DNA from: Pseudorasbora parva
Lineage: Eukaryota; Chordata; Actinopteri; Cypriniformes; Gobionidae
Length of the DNA stretch: 64,000 bases
Reading direction: 5' to 3'
Assembly: GCF_024679245.1 (NCBI RefSeq)
Contig: NC_090191.1
Location: 37,381,138 to 37,445,137, forward strand
In this document: piece after piece, positions 24,201 to 38,100 of the stretch
Layout: every line of letters starts with the position of its first letter
Position numbering within the stretch: the stretch's first letter is position 1
Translations under genes and position numbers: made by a program
Notes under the pieces: model-generated
Told to the model about the DNA's origin: nothing
What the model saw: the letters and a program-made list of their open reading frames with translations, nothing else
The model's database searches: none

Positions 24201-26600
24201 TATGAATTTTACAAGATAGCTTTTTTCATTCATTGATTATTAATTAGAAGTAGGATTAAGGGGTGTGGAACAAGGTCATGCAGAATAAGGCATTAATATG
24301 TGCTTTATAAGTACTAATAAACAGCTAATATCATAGCAATATGCCCAATGTGAAAAATACATGTTACAAAAAGAGTTTGTTTTTAGTATAAAATTTAAAT
24401 GTACTATAATGTACATGTTTGATAGTAAATATTTTTCACCTGGGCCATGCTTAAAAGCAACTAGAGAATAGCGCGAAAATTGAACCCTACAATAGTGTTA
24501 CCAATTTTTTTTTGTTCTTTTCTTTTTTCCTCCTCCTTATTCTTCTCTCATTTACACACACACGCACGCAAACACATGTAGCTGAATGTAAAAAGGCCTG
24601 TATAGATTTCCATGTAAAGTAGGTCCTGTAGAACAGTGGTTTTCTGGAGGGAAGGATCCAGACCGCTCCCTGCTGAGAGGTGAAACTTGACTCCCAATGC
24701 TACGCACTGTACGGCCTGCCCGTCTCGTACTCTGAGACCCCAGCAGCACGGCATGCCGGGAAGACACAGAGCAGTTAACGTAGCTTGTCAGCGCTGGTGA
24801 GGGTAAAAGGCAGAGGCCGGAGATAGATGTAGGGAGAGAGGGAGCTGTTTTGTCTTTTTTTTTTTTTTCTCCCGGGGCAGACACAAAGTATGTTTTACAC
24901 AGTGGCTTTTGCATCCACTAAATGTGAGTGTGTGTGCATGTCTGTGTGTATATTTGAGAGAGTGTGGAAGAGTGTGTTTTGTCAGCTCTTACAGGCACAG
25001 CTGGGACTTGTTAGGGGCCCAGGAAACTGAGGTTTGTGGAGCAGGAGGAATAGCAGGGCTAAGGGGGGCCGCCGGCCGTGACAGGCCCGTTCTAAACTTC
25101 TCTGGCACTGACTAGCTCCTCCATACTGCGCAAACCATTCTTAATGGATACATACATGAGACCTCTGCTGTCAAAGTCACCACCCATTATCTGCCTCGCA
25201 GGTGAAGCCTTGTGTCTCCCGTGGTACTTATTTCTCCATTTGTAGATGAGGGTCAAGTATCTCTTTCCTCTGTTTGCCCACAGACATCACGTAGCCTGTT
25301 AGGAAAGATTCCCCTCCACACCCCAGCTGTCAGGTTGTATGTAAACACGTAAGCGGTGAGACTCATGGGACGTTTTAGCCACCGGGCCCTCGTGACTGAT
25401 GCCGTGCGGCCACATCTGGCTCATTTGATAGACGTCTTCAGCCTGAGCTAAAGGAATAGCAAAGAGGACAGATTTTGTTGGTAATTTGAGGCCCGCCTGA
25501 CCTCTTCCTGCCCCCTTTAGCACTACGAACATCTCGGTGTGAATTGTCCGTCCATCATAATGCATTATGAATCAGATCACATAGTCTTGCATAAGGCCAA
25601 ATCGCATGCGCGGCAGTCCGAGAGAGGCGATCAGGACCCAGAGGGGGTATCATGCACTAAAAAGTGCTGCTTGGGGACTTGATGGTGAAATCCGACAGAT
25701 TGCCGCAAAACAAGCCAAGGTTTAATGCGATTCGTTTCGTAAACGCCCAGCCGCAGTGAGTTTTTTTTCCTTCCCTTCAGCATGTTTATAATATTGAATA
25801 ATTTAAGGCTTTTTGCGTGCATGTGTGCAGCTCTGACATGCTTTAAATCCTTCTCTCAGAGCGCTGGAGAAACGCAGCTCGCTGCCGATTGCTCAACGCA
25901 AACACAAGTGCAGTGGGACACGTTAAAACCTCAGCTTTCCAGAGTTAAGCCTTTAGACTGAAACCCGGCCCTAATTAAAGGTATAAAATAAACAGCAGAA
26001 AGGCAAATAATAACATCGTAAAGTGGTGTTATAGGAGCTGGCGTGGACCGCGCTGGTGTAGTCCAGGTCCAACCTGTTAAAAAGGGAGCAGGCGGTGGTG
26101 GGCGACCACGCCGGGCGTTTATTGGCATCTGTAATGTGGTCGACCAGGCTGGTGCCAAGTGCTCTGTCTCCATCCTGTACCACCCCGATCGGGCATGGAA
26201 GCTTGTCTGCCACTAACATGGTTTGATTCTGTACATCTTTGCCTCCCAGAATGCTCTTGGCAGTGGACTAAACTTAAATCTCTTGTAAAGTGCGGGAAAC
26301 GGTCCTCAGCTCTCCCCCGTCTTCCATTCAGCTACTAATGGTGAGTTCTGTTGTTTGAGAAGGAGGCTAGTTATTTTTTTTATTTTTTTTTATTTTAAAA
26401 GAGTGAAATCAGAGAATGAGGTTACTTATTTGTATTTTATTTTTTGCTATACGTTCCTCATAAGTTAAAAAGATAGACTCCAAATTATAAAAAATAGGAA
26501 AATAGTTCAAAAATGTCTGCGAATGAGGCTTTAATTTATTTAATTATTTAGGTGCTACAAGTTTACTCCCAAATTATACAAATGAAAATATTTCACTATT
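20300..26600. other. Intronic stretch without recognised exons
   Basis: It holds the CT tract, a GGAT microsatellite near 22.82 kb, a GT tract at 23.55 kb and AT-rich sequence at 22.5-22.95 kb. 22.14-22.44 kb (caatcggatcacaagaggcg and flanks) looks like a dispersed repeat. 25.3-26.25 kb is less AT-rich with several overlapping open frames but no recognisable protein. Confidence 0.35.
21175..21209. repeat. (TC)n microsatellite
   Basis: About 17 uninterrupted CT units in a pyrimidine-rich neighbourhood. It generates Arg/Glu-alternating open frames on the minus strand that are not genes. Confidence 0.95.
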
Positions 26601-26608
26601 TTTTTAGA

Positions 26609-26774
26609 GTGTGAGATAATTTACCCCAAAATTAAAAATAATTTCAGTGTTGCTTTGGACCCCATGGACTTTCATTGTATGGACAAATCCAGTTGTTCTT
26701 CAGTAGTTTTGGATTGACATGAGGGTGAGTAAATCATGACAGAACTTTCATTTTCAGGTGAATTATCCCTTTAA
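26609..26774. repeat. Dispersed cyprinid repeat, family A ('AGTTCACC' / 'TCCCTTTAA')
   Basis: It has a diverged left end (gagataatttaccccaaaat) and a right end reading gaattatccctttaa with TTAA at 26771-26774. In between are ttggaccccatggactttca and gacatgagggtgagtaaatc, standard phrases of this very common fish repeat. It probably derives from a TTAA-targeting non-autonomous element. Confidence 0.7.
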
Positions 26775-28074
26775 GACACAATATAAAACAAAGGGGCGGA
26801 AAACAGAGCTATAATTACATATTTTGATTTTTAGGCATTTTTATTACTTTTTGATTTAAGAAGCCGAATGAATGAGTACACGAGGGCGGTTTAGAGATAA
26901 TATCCAACGTTGCGTATTTCAAGGCAGCATTTTAAGACACTTCAAAGGTTCAGGAGTGGCGTCAATGCAGCTCCAGACACAGCAGGCTACTGTACCTTTG
27001 GAAAATTGGCCGAAATCAAACATTTTGACAAACAATGATCCTCACAGCGGTGATTTACGGAGCAGATATAGAAACTATTTGGAAGGCCGCCGCAGCACCT
27101 CAGCAGACGTCTTAGAAGTCTGCTGCTATCCGATTCGTATCACTGAGAAAACACACTCCGGTGTTTGCCTTTGACTGGGAGCCATTAGAAGTATCAGAGC
27201 ACCCATCATTGGGTCAGATAAAGGAAAGGCCTGGAAAGTGGGCTGTTATGATTTAGAGGGTGAGTTTTCCCCCTGTTGTAAAGCAGAATGCAGGCAGCTA
27301 CAGGTTCTGTTTTAGGGGATCAAGGGATTCAATTGCTGGGGTGATAAAGGGCTTTTAAGTGTTTTTTGAAGCTGCTCGGCTCAGAGGTGGCTTGGCCCGG
27401 TTTATCTGGGCTGCTGAGCGGAGCTGCCATGGGTCGACCGGTCTGAGTGCGCTGCAAACCATCTGTTCAGACTCAATCCGTGTCGCCGCACGGGTGACAT
27501 CATGACATGTGGTCTGGAGAGCGGAAAAATTCCTCCTGTCCACCGTCGGAGAGGCCGGACAGCTGTAGCCCCCTCAAAGAGGAGAGCGGGAAAACAGAGG
27601 GTGGGGAAAGAAAACAAGTGAAAGAGGGAGAGAAAAGAAGCCGTCAGCGAGGGCCTGGCAGGTGTGGTGGTTTTGCTCTGTCATCACTGGCCTGACTGTT
27701 TGAACCTTCATGGCTGGATCTGAAGGAGATTATGACTGTGGCTCTGGGGTTAAGCTCTCTCGGCATTCTCACCAATGCCTGATTACTCTGATGCTTTTCG
27801 CAATCAGCTATTCTTATCTTTCACTCCAGTATCATCCGTCTCTTGGATCCACGGTAGATAGATATTTGTTCAGATATGCTGTATAAGGAATCCCGTACAA
27901 ATTTGACGGTCATAACATATATATACTTCTTTCAAAAATGAAATTATAATTTTAATATCTTAAGTTTAATTATCTCTTATCCTTTGTGTTTACTTTGTGT
28001 TGAAATATTGCTGTATAACAATTAAAACTTAAGCTATATTATTAGTACATTAAAGCACATGATCGTACGGAAAT

Positions 28075-28255
28075 CATTTTAATACCGGTATGCTGATATG
28101 GGGCACAAGAAACATTTCTTATTATGGTAAAAAAACGTTTGTGCTGCTCAATTGTTGTTAAAACAGTGATGCTTTTTTGATCAATACAAAGTTCAAAGTA
28201 ACATCATTTATTTTAAATATAAATCTTTTACATCCTTGCTGAATAAAAGTATGTA
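28075..28255. repeat. Dispersed cyprinid repeat, family B copy
   Basis: It contains aaatcattttaataccggta, tatgctgatatggggcacaa, gtgatgcttttttgatcaat and ccttgctgaataaaagtatg in the same order as the longer copy at 29995-30422. Non-coding and diverged. Confidence 0.7.
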
Positions 28256-28528
28256 ACACTTGAACTAAGATTGAACAATACTTCTACAGCATTAATCTTA
28301 GTCAATGTTTCAGCATTTACTAATGCATTATTAAAATCCAAAGTTGTATTGGTTAACATTAGTCAATGCATCGTGAACTAACATGAACAGACAATGCACA
28401 GCTGGATTTTTATTAACTAACATTAATAAAGATCAATAAATACAGCAACAAATGTATTGCTAATTGTTATTTCATGTTAGCTTATACATTAACTAATGTT
28501 AACAAATGATACCTTATTGTAAATTACC
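28256..28528. repeat. Dispersed cyprinid repeat, family C ('ttaacattagt')
   Basis: Built from ttaactaacattaataaaga, gttaacattagtcaatgcat and cattaactaatgttaacaaa, a motif set common in cyprinid genomes. It directly adjoins a family B copy. A second, more diverged piece lies inside the hAT-type element near 50.3 kb. Confidence 0.7.
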
Positions 28529-29994
28529 AAGTATTAATTTCTTTCTTTCTTACTGAACCCAAACCTTTGAATAAATAATAAATATAAACATTATAAAAAG
28601 GAATAAAAATGTGTGTATAGAGAAAAACAACAGCTTCTATTTGAAGCCGTTTGACAGGAAGCTACATGCGATCTTCGGTTTTGAAGTATATTTAATTGTC
28701 TATTTTAAATTTACCAAATGATATCAAGTATAATATGACTGAGATACAGAAAGGCCTATATGGACTGTGATGACTCAGAGATGATCAATATTCATTTTAT
28801 CTCTACTTAGAAAGTGTAAAATGTGTCTTGCGACTCGTGTTTTTTTTTTTGTGTGTGTGTGTGCCGCATGTGTATATATGCACCAAATATGTATATAAGT
28901 GCTGTTTATGACAGGCAGGTTAATGAGGGCGAGGAGAAGATAGGAGCAGGGTGGTCCTGGACTGAGAGAGGCGAATTACACCCACAGATGCGTTAAACTC
29001 ACCAGGGGCTCGTTGAGACTGAAGGATATGAAAGACTGCCATCTCTAGTGAAATAACCAACCCAGATGCAGTGCTGCGCGAACACAAAGAAGTGTCTTAC
29101 ACCGGCAGAAATATCACCGGCCCCTGCGGAGCCACATTATCCATTCAGTCTTCCCGACAACCGTGAAGTTTATCAGGATTTCAGGTTCATGTTTATAGAG
29201 CTGAGTTTGTCTTTTTGGTTAAGGATGGCCCAAGCTTGGTAGCTGTGGGTCTCGAGTTGTTTTATTGCATTCAGTGTGGTGTGGTGTGGTGTTGGTAATT
29301 GGGCTGTGGCCAGTGGGGGTTGAGGGTACTTCATTTTGGTCTGTGGTAGCCTCACTCTATACACCCCTCCTGTCTTTGTCGATCCAATAAATGGCCCCAT
29401 TTATGAAACCACCTTTTCATCCATCCACCATATGACGTAACCAGACCCTTAAACTAGCTTCCCGCCAACCGGCTTTGGTCTGATCTTTCGGTCTTTTTTT
29501 ATCTACAAGAACGGAAAAAACTAGCTCTGTCTGTGCTGCGGTACAACCGATTTGAATGCGTGTGTGTGTGTGTTATAAAGATGACCACACACGACTCCAT
29601 GGTTCCTGGGTTCCCCACAGGCGGAGTTGTCCTGCCAGGCCTGTTTGTGGAGAAACTTTTGGAAGACGTTCTTCAGTCGGAGGCCTTGAGTCAGTTACAG
29701 ACCGCCTTCTCTCCGGACTTAGACCTGAGAAACAGACAGTGCAGTTTGTCTGCACCAAGCCATGTTTGAAGTAGGTGAGATTTACAGCGGCTGACCTTGA
29801 GATGAACATTTCCTTCCTTAAACACAGACGCAGGCATATACACACGCATGGAAACTCGGGAAGCTAAGTGGCGATATCTGTCGATGATGCTCTGACAGCT
29901 ACAGTTTATGGCAGACGGGATGAGTTTAAAGATAGTGGAAGCCATAAAGAGTAACTTTACACTGACAGTAGTAAGCGTGCCGTGTACTGTATAT

Positions 29995-30422
29995 ACACTC
30001 TCGTTCAAAAAAAAATTGGGAGTCGTAAGATCGGTAAGTTTTTTTTAAAAAGTAGTAGTCTCCTATGCTCACCTAGGCTGCATTTATTTGATCAAAAAAT
30101 ACTGTAAAGATGAAAATGTAGTGAAATATTATTACAGTTTAAAGTAACTGTTTTGTATTTGAATATATTTAACATGTCATTTCTTTATGGGATGGAAAAG
30201 CTGCTCCAGTCTTCAGTGTCACGTGATTCTTTAGAAATCATTTTAATATGCTGATTTAGTTAATTATGTTGTTGTTATTGACAACAGTTATGCTACTTTA
30301 CAAGATTCTTCGATTAAATAGAAATCATTTGTAACAATGGAAATGCCTATATTGTCACTTTTTATCAATATAATGCATTCTTGCTGAATAAAAGTACTCA
30401 AATCTTTGAATAATAGTGTACT
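29995..30422. repeat. Dispersed cyprinid repeat, family B, near full length
   Basis: It starts at tctcgttcaaaaaaaaattg (consensus-like 'ccgttcaaaagtttggggtc'). It continues through ctgcatttatttgatcaaaa, aatattattacagtttaaag and gtcacgtgattctttagaaa, ending at ttgctgaataaaagtact. Fragments of the same family are at 20.2, 28.1 and 38.7 kb in this window. Confidence 0.75.
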
Positions 30423-31707
30423 GTAAGATGTATGACATTATTAATCATAACCTATAGACTATTAAGCAGAATTATGTAATATAAATTCATAGTCTACTGC
30501 TATTATGATTTTTACATCGATTTTATTTCATATTTAATTATTTAATTTTAAATTCAATTTATTTGAATGATGCTTTAAAAACAGATCAGTCATTAAAAAT
30601 GATATCAGATGTATTTTATGCAGTATATGCTGCAAACATTGACCCCAGGTAAACTACAACTTCTTTTACCCCAGTAATTTGTCTACTCAGATCTATAACT
30701 AATATTCCACACCACCCCTCTACAAAGAGCTCGAGGTAAAATCAGGTCTTGCTTTATACTCATCGACTCGTGGAAAATCTGACAGGGTGCAGAGGTCAGG
30801 CCCATCATGTCTGAGCAGAAATCTCTCGGCAAACGCGTAACGAAACAACTGAGAGGCTTCACTTGCGCGATAATTCATAAGGGTTGTCATGGCCACATTA
30901 GTCACAATGAAAAACCATGAACTGTCCAGAAGCTGCAGAACATATCTGGGTAATCCAAGCTTGCGTTTTTAAACCATCTACGTTGTAGACATGTCACGAG
31001 GGGGAACACGGAATATGTCTTTAAGCTGCAGCGACTGGCCCGCTGCAGCGAGAGCGCGGCTTTAGGGCTGTATGTCACGTTGACAGGCGTAATCCCTCGT
31101 TTGGTGTCCAGTGGTAAGCCTCCGTGTTCCTGTGTCTGCGCGTCCCTCCGCTCTCGGTCTGAGCGCATCTTTCTCCCCTGATTCCATCTGTTTTAATAAT
31201 GGTTTCCGCAGGTGCCACTCCTTGACGAGCTTCATTTCCCAGAAAGCAACTTCTGCCCTCCTCCCTCGTCTTCCTCCCTGGTTTTGTTTAGAGGCCCCAG
31301 CTGTGTTGCTCACCGCAACTTTCCCTGCATTTCCCAGGTAACAGGGATTTTGAATGGACTCCGGTGAGCCGGGGCGGTCTGCGGAGAGGTGCATTTTTCC
31401 GGTCACGCTCTGCATAGCGTGTCTGAAGTGGTCATGGCCTGACCGGCTTTTCCCATCTTCCACCACCTGCTCCGGCTGTCTGTGGAGTGCACCGCCGCAT
31501 CACTGTGCGTGTCTATCTAACTGCTCTAGTCTGGTTTTGTTTGTTGGACTCTCTTCCTGGCACAAGTATTTTGTGTATAAAGTTTGAGAGTGTAAATACA
31601 GGATGCTGTGAAGTACAGTATGTTTACTTCCCTTTCTTCCACTCCCCCTCCTGTGGTTCAGTGATATACAGTACAGAAAGTGTTCCCGTATATATATTTT
31701 GGATGTT

Positions 31708-31920
31708 TTAGGGCAAGTACCATGGTATTACCATGTTTTTGGGCATGTGCTACACTAATACCATGAAATGAATGCTGGGGATTTACCATAGTAAAAACTA
31801 CATTTTGGGCATGTAGTGTTCTAATACCATGTTATTTCGATGCCGTACCGGGATAAAACCATGTTGTTGGGCATTTACCATCGTAATAACATGCTATTTG
31901 AATATTATACCTTAGTAAAA
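31708..31920. repeat. 'accatggtatt / gggcatgta' minisatellite-like repeat
   Basis: The motif gggca(t/a)gt recurs at 31711, 31741, 31807 and 31869. Each is followed by an 'aataccatg'-type segment, with spacings of 30, 66 and 62 bases. This fits a degenerate tandem array with a unit near 31 bp or its double. Confidence 0.6.
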
Positions 31921-32455
31921 TATTTTTTTACATTTTGTGTTCATTTCATACCATTATTTTATACCATTATATATATTTTTAATACATTATTTATTTATTT
32001 TATTTTGTTTGTGTCCCCATAATAGTTTCAAACTGTTTTATTTACATTAATTTGATTCCATATTTATTATTTTCTTTTTGTGCAAAATGAGTCCGCAATA
32101 ATTTGATAAATTTTTACTTTTAAATGGTATATTATCTGCTTAATTGTGATTACAGAGCCAATGTAAGGACTACGCTAGCATTTCATATAACACACAAACT
32201 CTAATTCTTATTGCATGGGATCTTTAGGAAAATGTTTATGAAATCTGAAATTTATAGACCATGATGGTAAATTCCATAAAGTCAACATCAACCCTGTGCA
32301 AAGTTCAGCAAGAGTTACGTTCTCCTCTTAGGGTTTGGAGATTACTTTGCGCTCTTTCTTTCTCTCTATCTCTCGCTCTCCAGCTGATGTGATCCAGATG
32401 GCTGGGTGCTGTCAGTCCAGGCGTGTGTATGTTCCCCAGAGGAGGCTGGGGAGAG

Positions 32456-32636
<181 letters not shown>

Positions 32637-34629
32637 GTTCAGGGATGTGCTGGCCACCCTTTCGGTGTGCTGCTATCAGCACTAATTAAGGTCGGCCTGT
32701 CAGCCTTAAGAACAGCCGATAAGAGCAGGGGTGCTGTGGAGGAGAAGGGGTCAACACATAGCACATGTCTCATTTACACTTTTTTTTTCTCTGTCTTCAT
32801 TTACAGAAATCTTGCGTCTTTTTTGGTGTTTAATTAGAACTATATATTTATAGTTTGAGATCAGTATCTAACGTGTGTGAGTGTATGTGTGTTTTTTTCC
32901 CCCAGCGATTTCTTTATTATTTTAGATTTTGGCTCCCAGAATTTATTTCAGTATTACAGTGATCCGGTATCTACATTGATCATGAAAAATTTGATCATGA
33001 CAAATTGTCACTGTCGGACGGAAACCTTGTATATCCAAAAACGCAATTTTTCAGGAAATGGAAAAAGCACAGTATTTTTTTTAAATAATTAAACACTGTG
33101 CTGTCAGAGTTTATATTGTGGCTTTATACACTCTATTTTCAGACAGTTACGTCTGTCATTATATTATTAATCTTTTCCCAAGATCAAGCTTAAATGGAGT
33201 TATTTAAGTTAGACCAGAGAATTTTGAAGAGTGTGTTTTTTCCATTAGTCAATGCGTCGCATTGTTTTTATCGACATACAGGTTATAAAGTTTATAGTAG
33301 CTATGTGGGCATTCAGGTTTTTTTGTCATTTGACAAAAATCATGTTACTGAAGATAAAGCCCTACTCACGGGCTATTTAAGGAAGACTGGTTACGACTCT
33401 GACAAATCCTGATATTGACTGAGACACTCTTCTCCACTCCTAAAATACATTAAACAGTCTCTAACTATAGTTTCTTTAGTAAAGAATATGCTGTGCTTAT
33501 TCAAATCATTTCTCATTAAAATTCTCCATAAAAAGCACACATCAGTGATGAAGATGCTCATTTAAAAGAGCTTGTGTTATTACACTCCCCCTACTGACAC
33601 ACACAAGCTTGTTCCCCGATGATCTTCACTCTGACTGCAGGCTTTTAAATTCACATTTGGTGTCTGGAAGCCCTTGTGCCAGATATGATTCAGCATCTGT
33701 TTCCAGGTGGCTCGCTTGTTCCAGTTTTGTCTCTCTTGTGAATCCGCTCGCAGTCACTCAAGAGCTGCTATTCTGTATAATGCAAGATTAATACAACTAT
33801 TACTGTGTTCAGGAAGTACAAAGCCCATATTTTCAAATTGCTTAAACACCGGAATTTATAGCTTCTGGTGAGCCAATATTAGCTTTAAAGGCGAAAAGCT
33901 GTAGATTTTTCTTTAATGTTTCACAGTGCCCATCCAGAGAGGATGTTCAACACAGACGTCCTCTATAACTCTCCGTTTTTAACCAGCACTCCCATACCAA
34001 CTCCAGAAGCAGAGGATACATCGCTCTTTTTTTTCTAGGCCAGTAAAAGCAGCCGCTGAAGGTCCTCCATGCCCCGTGGCGGCAATGAACGCTGAACGGA
34101 CACCGTATTTCTCCCCACGTCTCCTCCATGACACATACACACACACCAAATGCAGAACTGACACCATATTTCTCTCTCTCCTACAGCACACACACACACA
34201 CATTTGCCTGGAAAAAGGGCCTAGAAAAGCTGGGCTGTGGCTCCAGGCCATGGAATGATGGAGAGTTAGGGTTATTTTTATTTTTTTAATGTGCTGGGGC
34301 TCCTCCAACGCTCAGTTTGTTTAACGCGCCTGGCCTGTATTTTATTTTTATGTGCTAGATCAGGCAGTATCAGGTAGGACTTAGTACTGATGGATTCGGC
34401 TGATAACGTTCTCTGAACTCTTCTCTCCCTGCTAATGGTGTCCTCTAAATTCCTCTCCTTCAAATCAGCTGTCCATGAATATTGAAGTGTGAAAGAAATG
34501 GACATTTGTATGTCAGATATTGCAGATATGAGTCTGTGCAATGGAAAAAGATATAGTCATGATAATTATGTTTTTGCTCTAGAAGCAGCCCTGTGATTTT
34601 GAGTTTGATCTTCTGTCCTTCTGTATATT

Positions 34630-35195
34630 TCCATCCATCCATCCATCCATCCATCCATCCATCCATATGTATTTCCATCCATCCATCATTCACTTATCCA
34701 TTCATCTTTTTCCATCCATTCACCTACCTATATGCAAAAATCTCTCTGGCCATCCATCCATCCATCCAACTACTTATACAAGCATATCTCTCCATCCATC
34801 CATCCATCCATCCATCCATCCATCCATCCATCCATCAATCCACCTACTTATACACCCATATCTTTCTGGCCATCCATCCATCCCATCTAGCCAATCCATC
34901 TATTAATATATCTCTCCATCAATAATCCAGCCATTCATTCATCAATCTATCTATTTTTCCATCCATCCACCAACCTATACACATATTAGGTTGCGCATCC
35001 ACAACATATACACATGTTAGGTTACACATATATCTGGCCATCCATCCAGTCATTCATTCATCCATCCATCCATCCATTCATATGTTTGTCCACCCATCCT
35101 TCTCTCTGTCCATGATATATCTCTCCACCTGACTGCCTCTCTATCCGTCCATCAATTCATATATCTCTGTAGTCATACATCCCTCCAATCATCCA
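34630..35195. repeat. (CATC)n microsatellite region, compound and degenerate
   Basis: Perfect (ATCC)n blocks at about 34631-34666 and 34793-34836 are joined by degenerate copies, and the pattern fades out by about 35.2 kb. A second-order repeat is visible: phrases such as 'tatctctctggccatccatc' and 'acctacttatac' recur among the CATC blocks. The Ser-Ile-His-Pro open frames here are artefacts. Confidence 0.9.
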
Positions 35196-35199
35196 TCCT

Positions 35200-38100
35200 T
35201 CATTGAGGACCTAGTGATGCTGTATTATATCAAGATATTCTTTTTACAGATTTGCTCTGAGGTAAAAATATAAGGTAAAAAGATCAGTATTTTGAAAAAT
35301 CTACATTTCCCATCCATTCATCTGTCCCACATTTCTTCTCTTTTTTTGTTTCCAAGAAGCTTATCTCTCCTCTAGAGCGGTCATGGTTGAGGCAAGCATT
35401 AAAAATTTCAAGCGCTGAAAGTAGCCTGACCTCAGATCTGCTTTCGTTTAACATTCCTCCCTCATTTTGCCATCATTTACATCGGGCTGTCGTCATACAG
35501 TAGGAATGGCAGTGATAAGTCATATCCATGACACCGGCCATTCCTGGCTTTCTGTGCGGTGTTCCCCGCTCCGGTGGCTAAACCGGCACACTGTCACAAG
35601 CAGGCATAAATCTCCCCACCCCTACGGCTATTCATTATCTCTCCACTAGCGTACACACCCATAGAAACACCAAACCGATAGAGAACAGAGGGAGGTGGCA
35701 TATTTTTAGGCCTGCTGATGGAGTTCTGAGAAGAAAGCAAGAAGCTTATAAGAATGCAGAGTACAGAGAGGGGAAATTGAGTGTTGAGGGAGGTGATGAG
35801 ATGCGTTGACTGATGAGCCGCTCCCCCTCTCTCCGATTGGCTTTGTCATGAGAGGAGGTGATTGGCCACTTGACCTCTTCATGATCAATATGGACCCTTA
35901 TCTCCCTCAGAACAAATGTGTGGGGGCCCATTGTCTCTGTGCTTCTGATAAGAGGCTTTGTCTTCTTTTAGGACAGGAACACAAGCTCTGCCTTGCTGTC
36001 TACTTCCTCCATTGGAGGACGCCTTCTAAGGCATTATCTTAACCCAAATGAAAACTCCTTTTTAGGAGATTTAACTCCTACAACTTAACACAATCAAAAA
36101 AATAAACTACAGAGAACACAAAAATAATAAATTATTTAAAAATATAAAATACATTTTTACCAGGCTTCTTCTCTCCCTGTGGCCACATGGGATATCAACA
36201 TACCCAGTGTATAGGACAGATTCAATCACAGAGGATCCTTTTAGCTATTATCCTTGTTAAAAGATTAATATGAAGGAGACGCGTGCATCTGGAAAATGAG
36301 ACAGAAGATTTCAGATTCTGTCTTCTCTTTTCCTGTAGACCACCACCTATCTCCCTCTCTTTCCCTGGGAAATGTGGGAGAAAAATGCATGTTATCTTGA
36401 CCTGAATATCACGTGTGTGTGAGTGTGTTTACATGGACGTGTGAGCATTCTCATCCATCATTTCAGACTCCTTATCCTCCATATCCCAGTGCACATCCCT
36501 CCACTTCCTGTTATTTGCCTCTCCTCATGCCGCCCTCCATGGGTTTCTCTTTTCACCTCATCTTTCCCTTTGATTTTTATTTTTAGCAATTGCCGTCTTC
36601 ATGCATTTTGGCAGTGCAGATAGAGAAGGGCTCATCGGGACCAGGCAGGGAGGTTATGGAGCTGAAGGGGAAGTTCCTTTTTGCCCAAAGTAAACTGACT
36701 CACCTCAGGGGCAGCTGCTGCCTGTGGTCTGAACCTGACCATAATGAGCACAGCTAGTCAGGAGGTCAGTGTATTAAAAGGCCTCTCTGACAGGACATGT
36801 TAGTGCTCAGAAGCCTCCTGGAACATCACCAGCTTTCATTTGATTAGTTTGCGCCAGGACACTGTGGTTTTTACAGACCTGGGTGGCCCGTGTGTGTGTG
36901 TTTGTGGGATACATCAAATCTCCATTGCTTTTGATGATCAAAATGACAGAATTAAGAGTTGTATGGCAGCCCATGGGCATCACACACTAGTGTGTGTGTG
37001 TACTTCTGTCAGGTACATAGGCTTCTTTCTAGAGCTGTGATGTCACTCTGGATAGAATCAGGTCAGCCAGTTCCTCCAAGGAACTGAAGAGAACATAACG
37101 AAACAGACAGAGAGAAAAAAGAAAGGGTTTGCCAGCGATTGAGAGACTGATAAGAGAAAAAGCAAATTCGCAGTAAGTTCGCAGTAAGCCTATGATTAAA
37201 ACAGAATGTTGCACCCTTTCAGTTAGAAGAATATAGAGGAACTACAAAACTAGTGCGTTGTATTTTAAGATTCCTGATGCTATTATGTTGGCCAAATTCG
37301 TATAGCTTGCATCTTTCACAGAGAAGGCAATTTAGTGGAGGGAAATGCATATACCATAGTAGACAAAGTGAAAAGTTGCCTCACTGTGCATGATCGCTTC
37401 CAAATTTAGCCTCGATGGCCTCAACTTCTGGTGTACCGCAGTCTATAGAATACTTGTATTTAAAATCCATTAATTCATGAAAATAATCAGGAAGGACATT
37501 AAATATTATTTGAAGAATTACGTTTACTCAACGTATTTTGTGCTTATGCTATCACATGCTTAGTAACATGCCAACACTAACTCCACAGCTTCAAAATCTG
37601 GTCCATCAGTCATTCCTATTCTATTCCTATACCCAATCATTAATTTCCTATACCCTCATTAACTATTTCCTACATTGGTCCACTTATATAATCCACTTGA
37701 ATGGAAGTGAGTGAGTGAATTCAGACATTGAGAACGTCGGAAGGGCTGCCATTTGGATCGCTTTTGCTTGCATCTTAATAATTATTTGAAACCTAACACA
37801 CTTTGAGCTCCAGTAGTAATGAAAATATTTGATTTGTCCTCTGTCATGAAAAAAAAACATTTATAAACTTTTATTAAACGATTTTATAATCTATTAAAAA
37901 GGAATGTGTACGTGTGATTTTGCGCTGTACCCACATTGGACCAGTGGTTTAGGAAATGGATGGATGGATGATTCAGCTGCGGGTGCCATCTTCTGGTGAG
38001 ACGCATTAATTCATTTGGCGTGCGACTCTCATCCATGCATTATGGGTATTCTCTAGCCATTGAGTACATTGATATACATTGAGTGCAATGGTTGTGCACT

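Noticed and set aside
34593..34925. Ser-Ile-His-Pro repeat open frames
   Set aside because: Translation of the CATC microsatellite.
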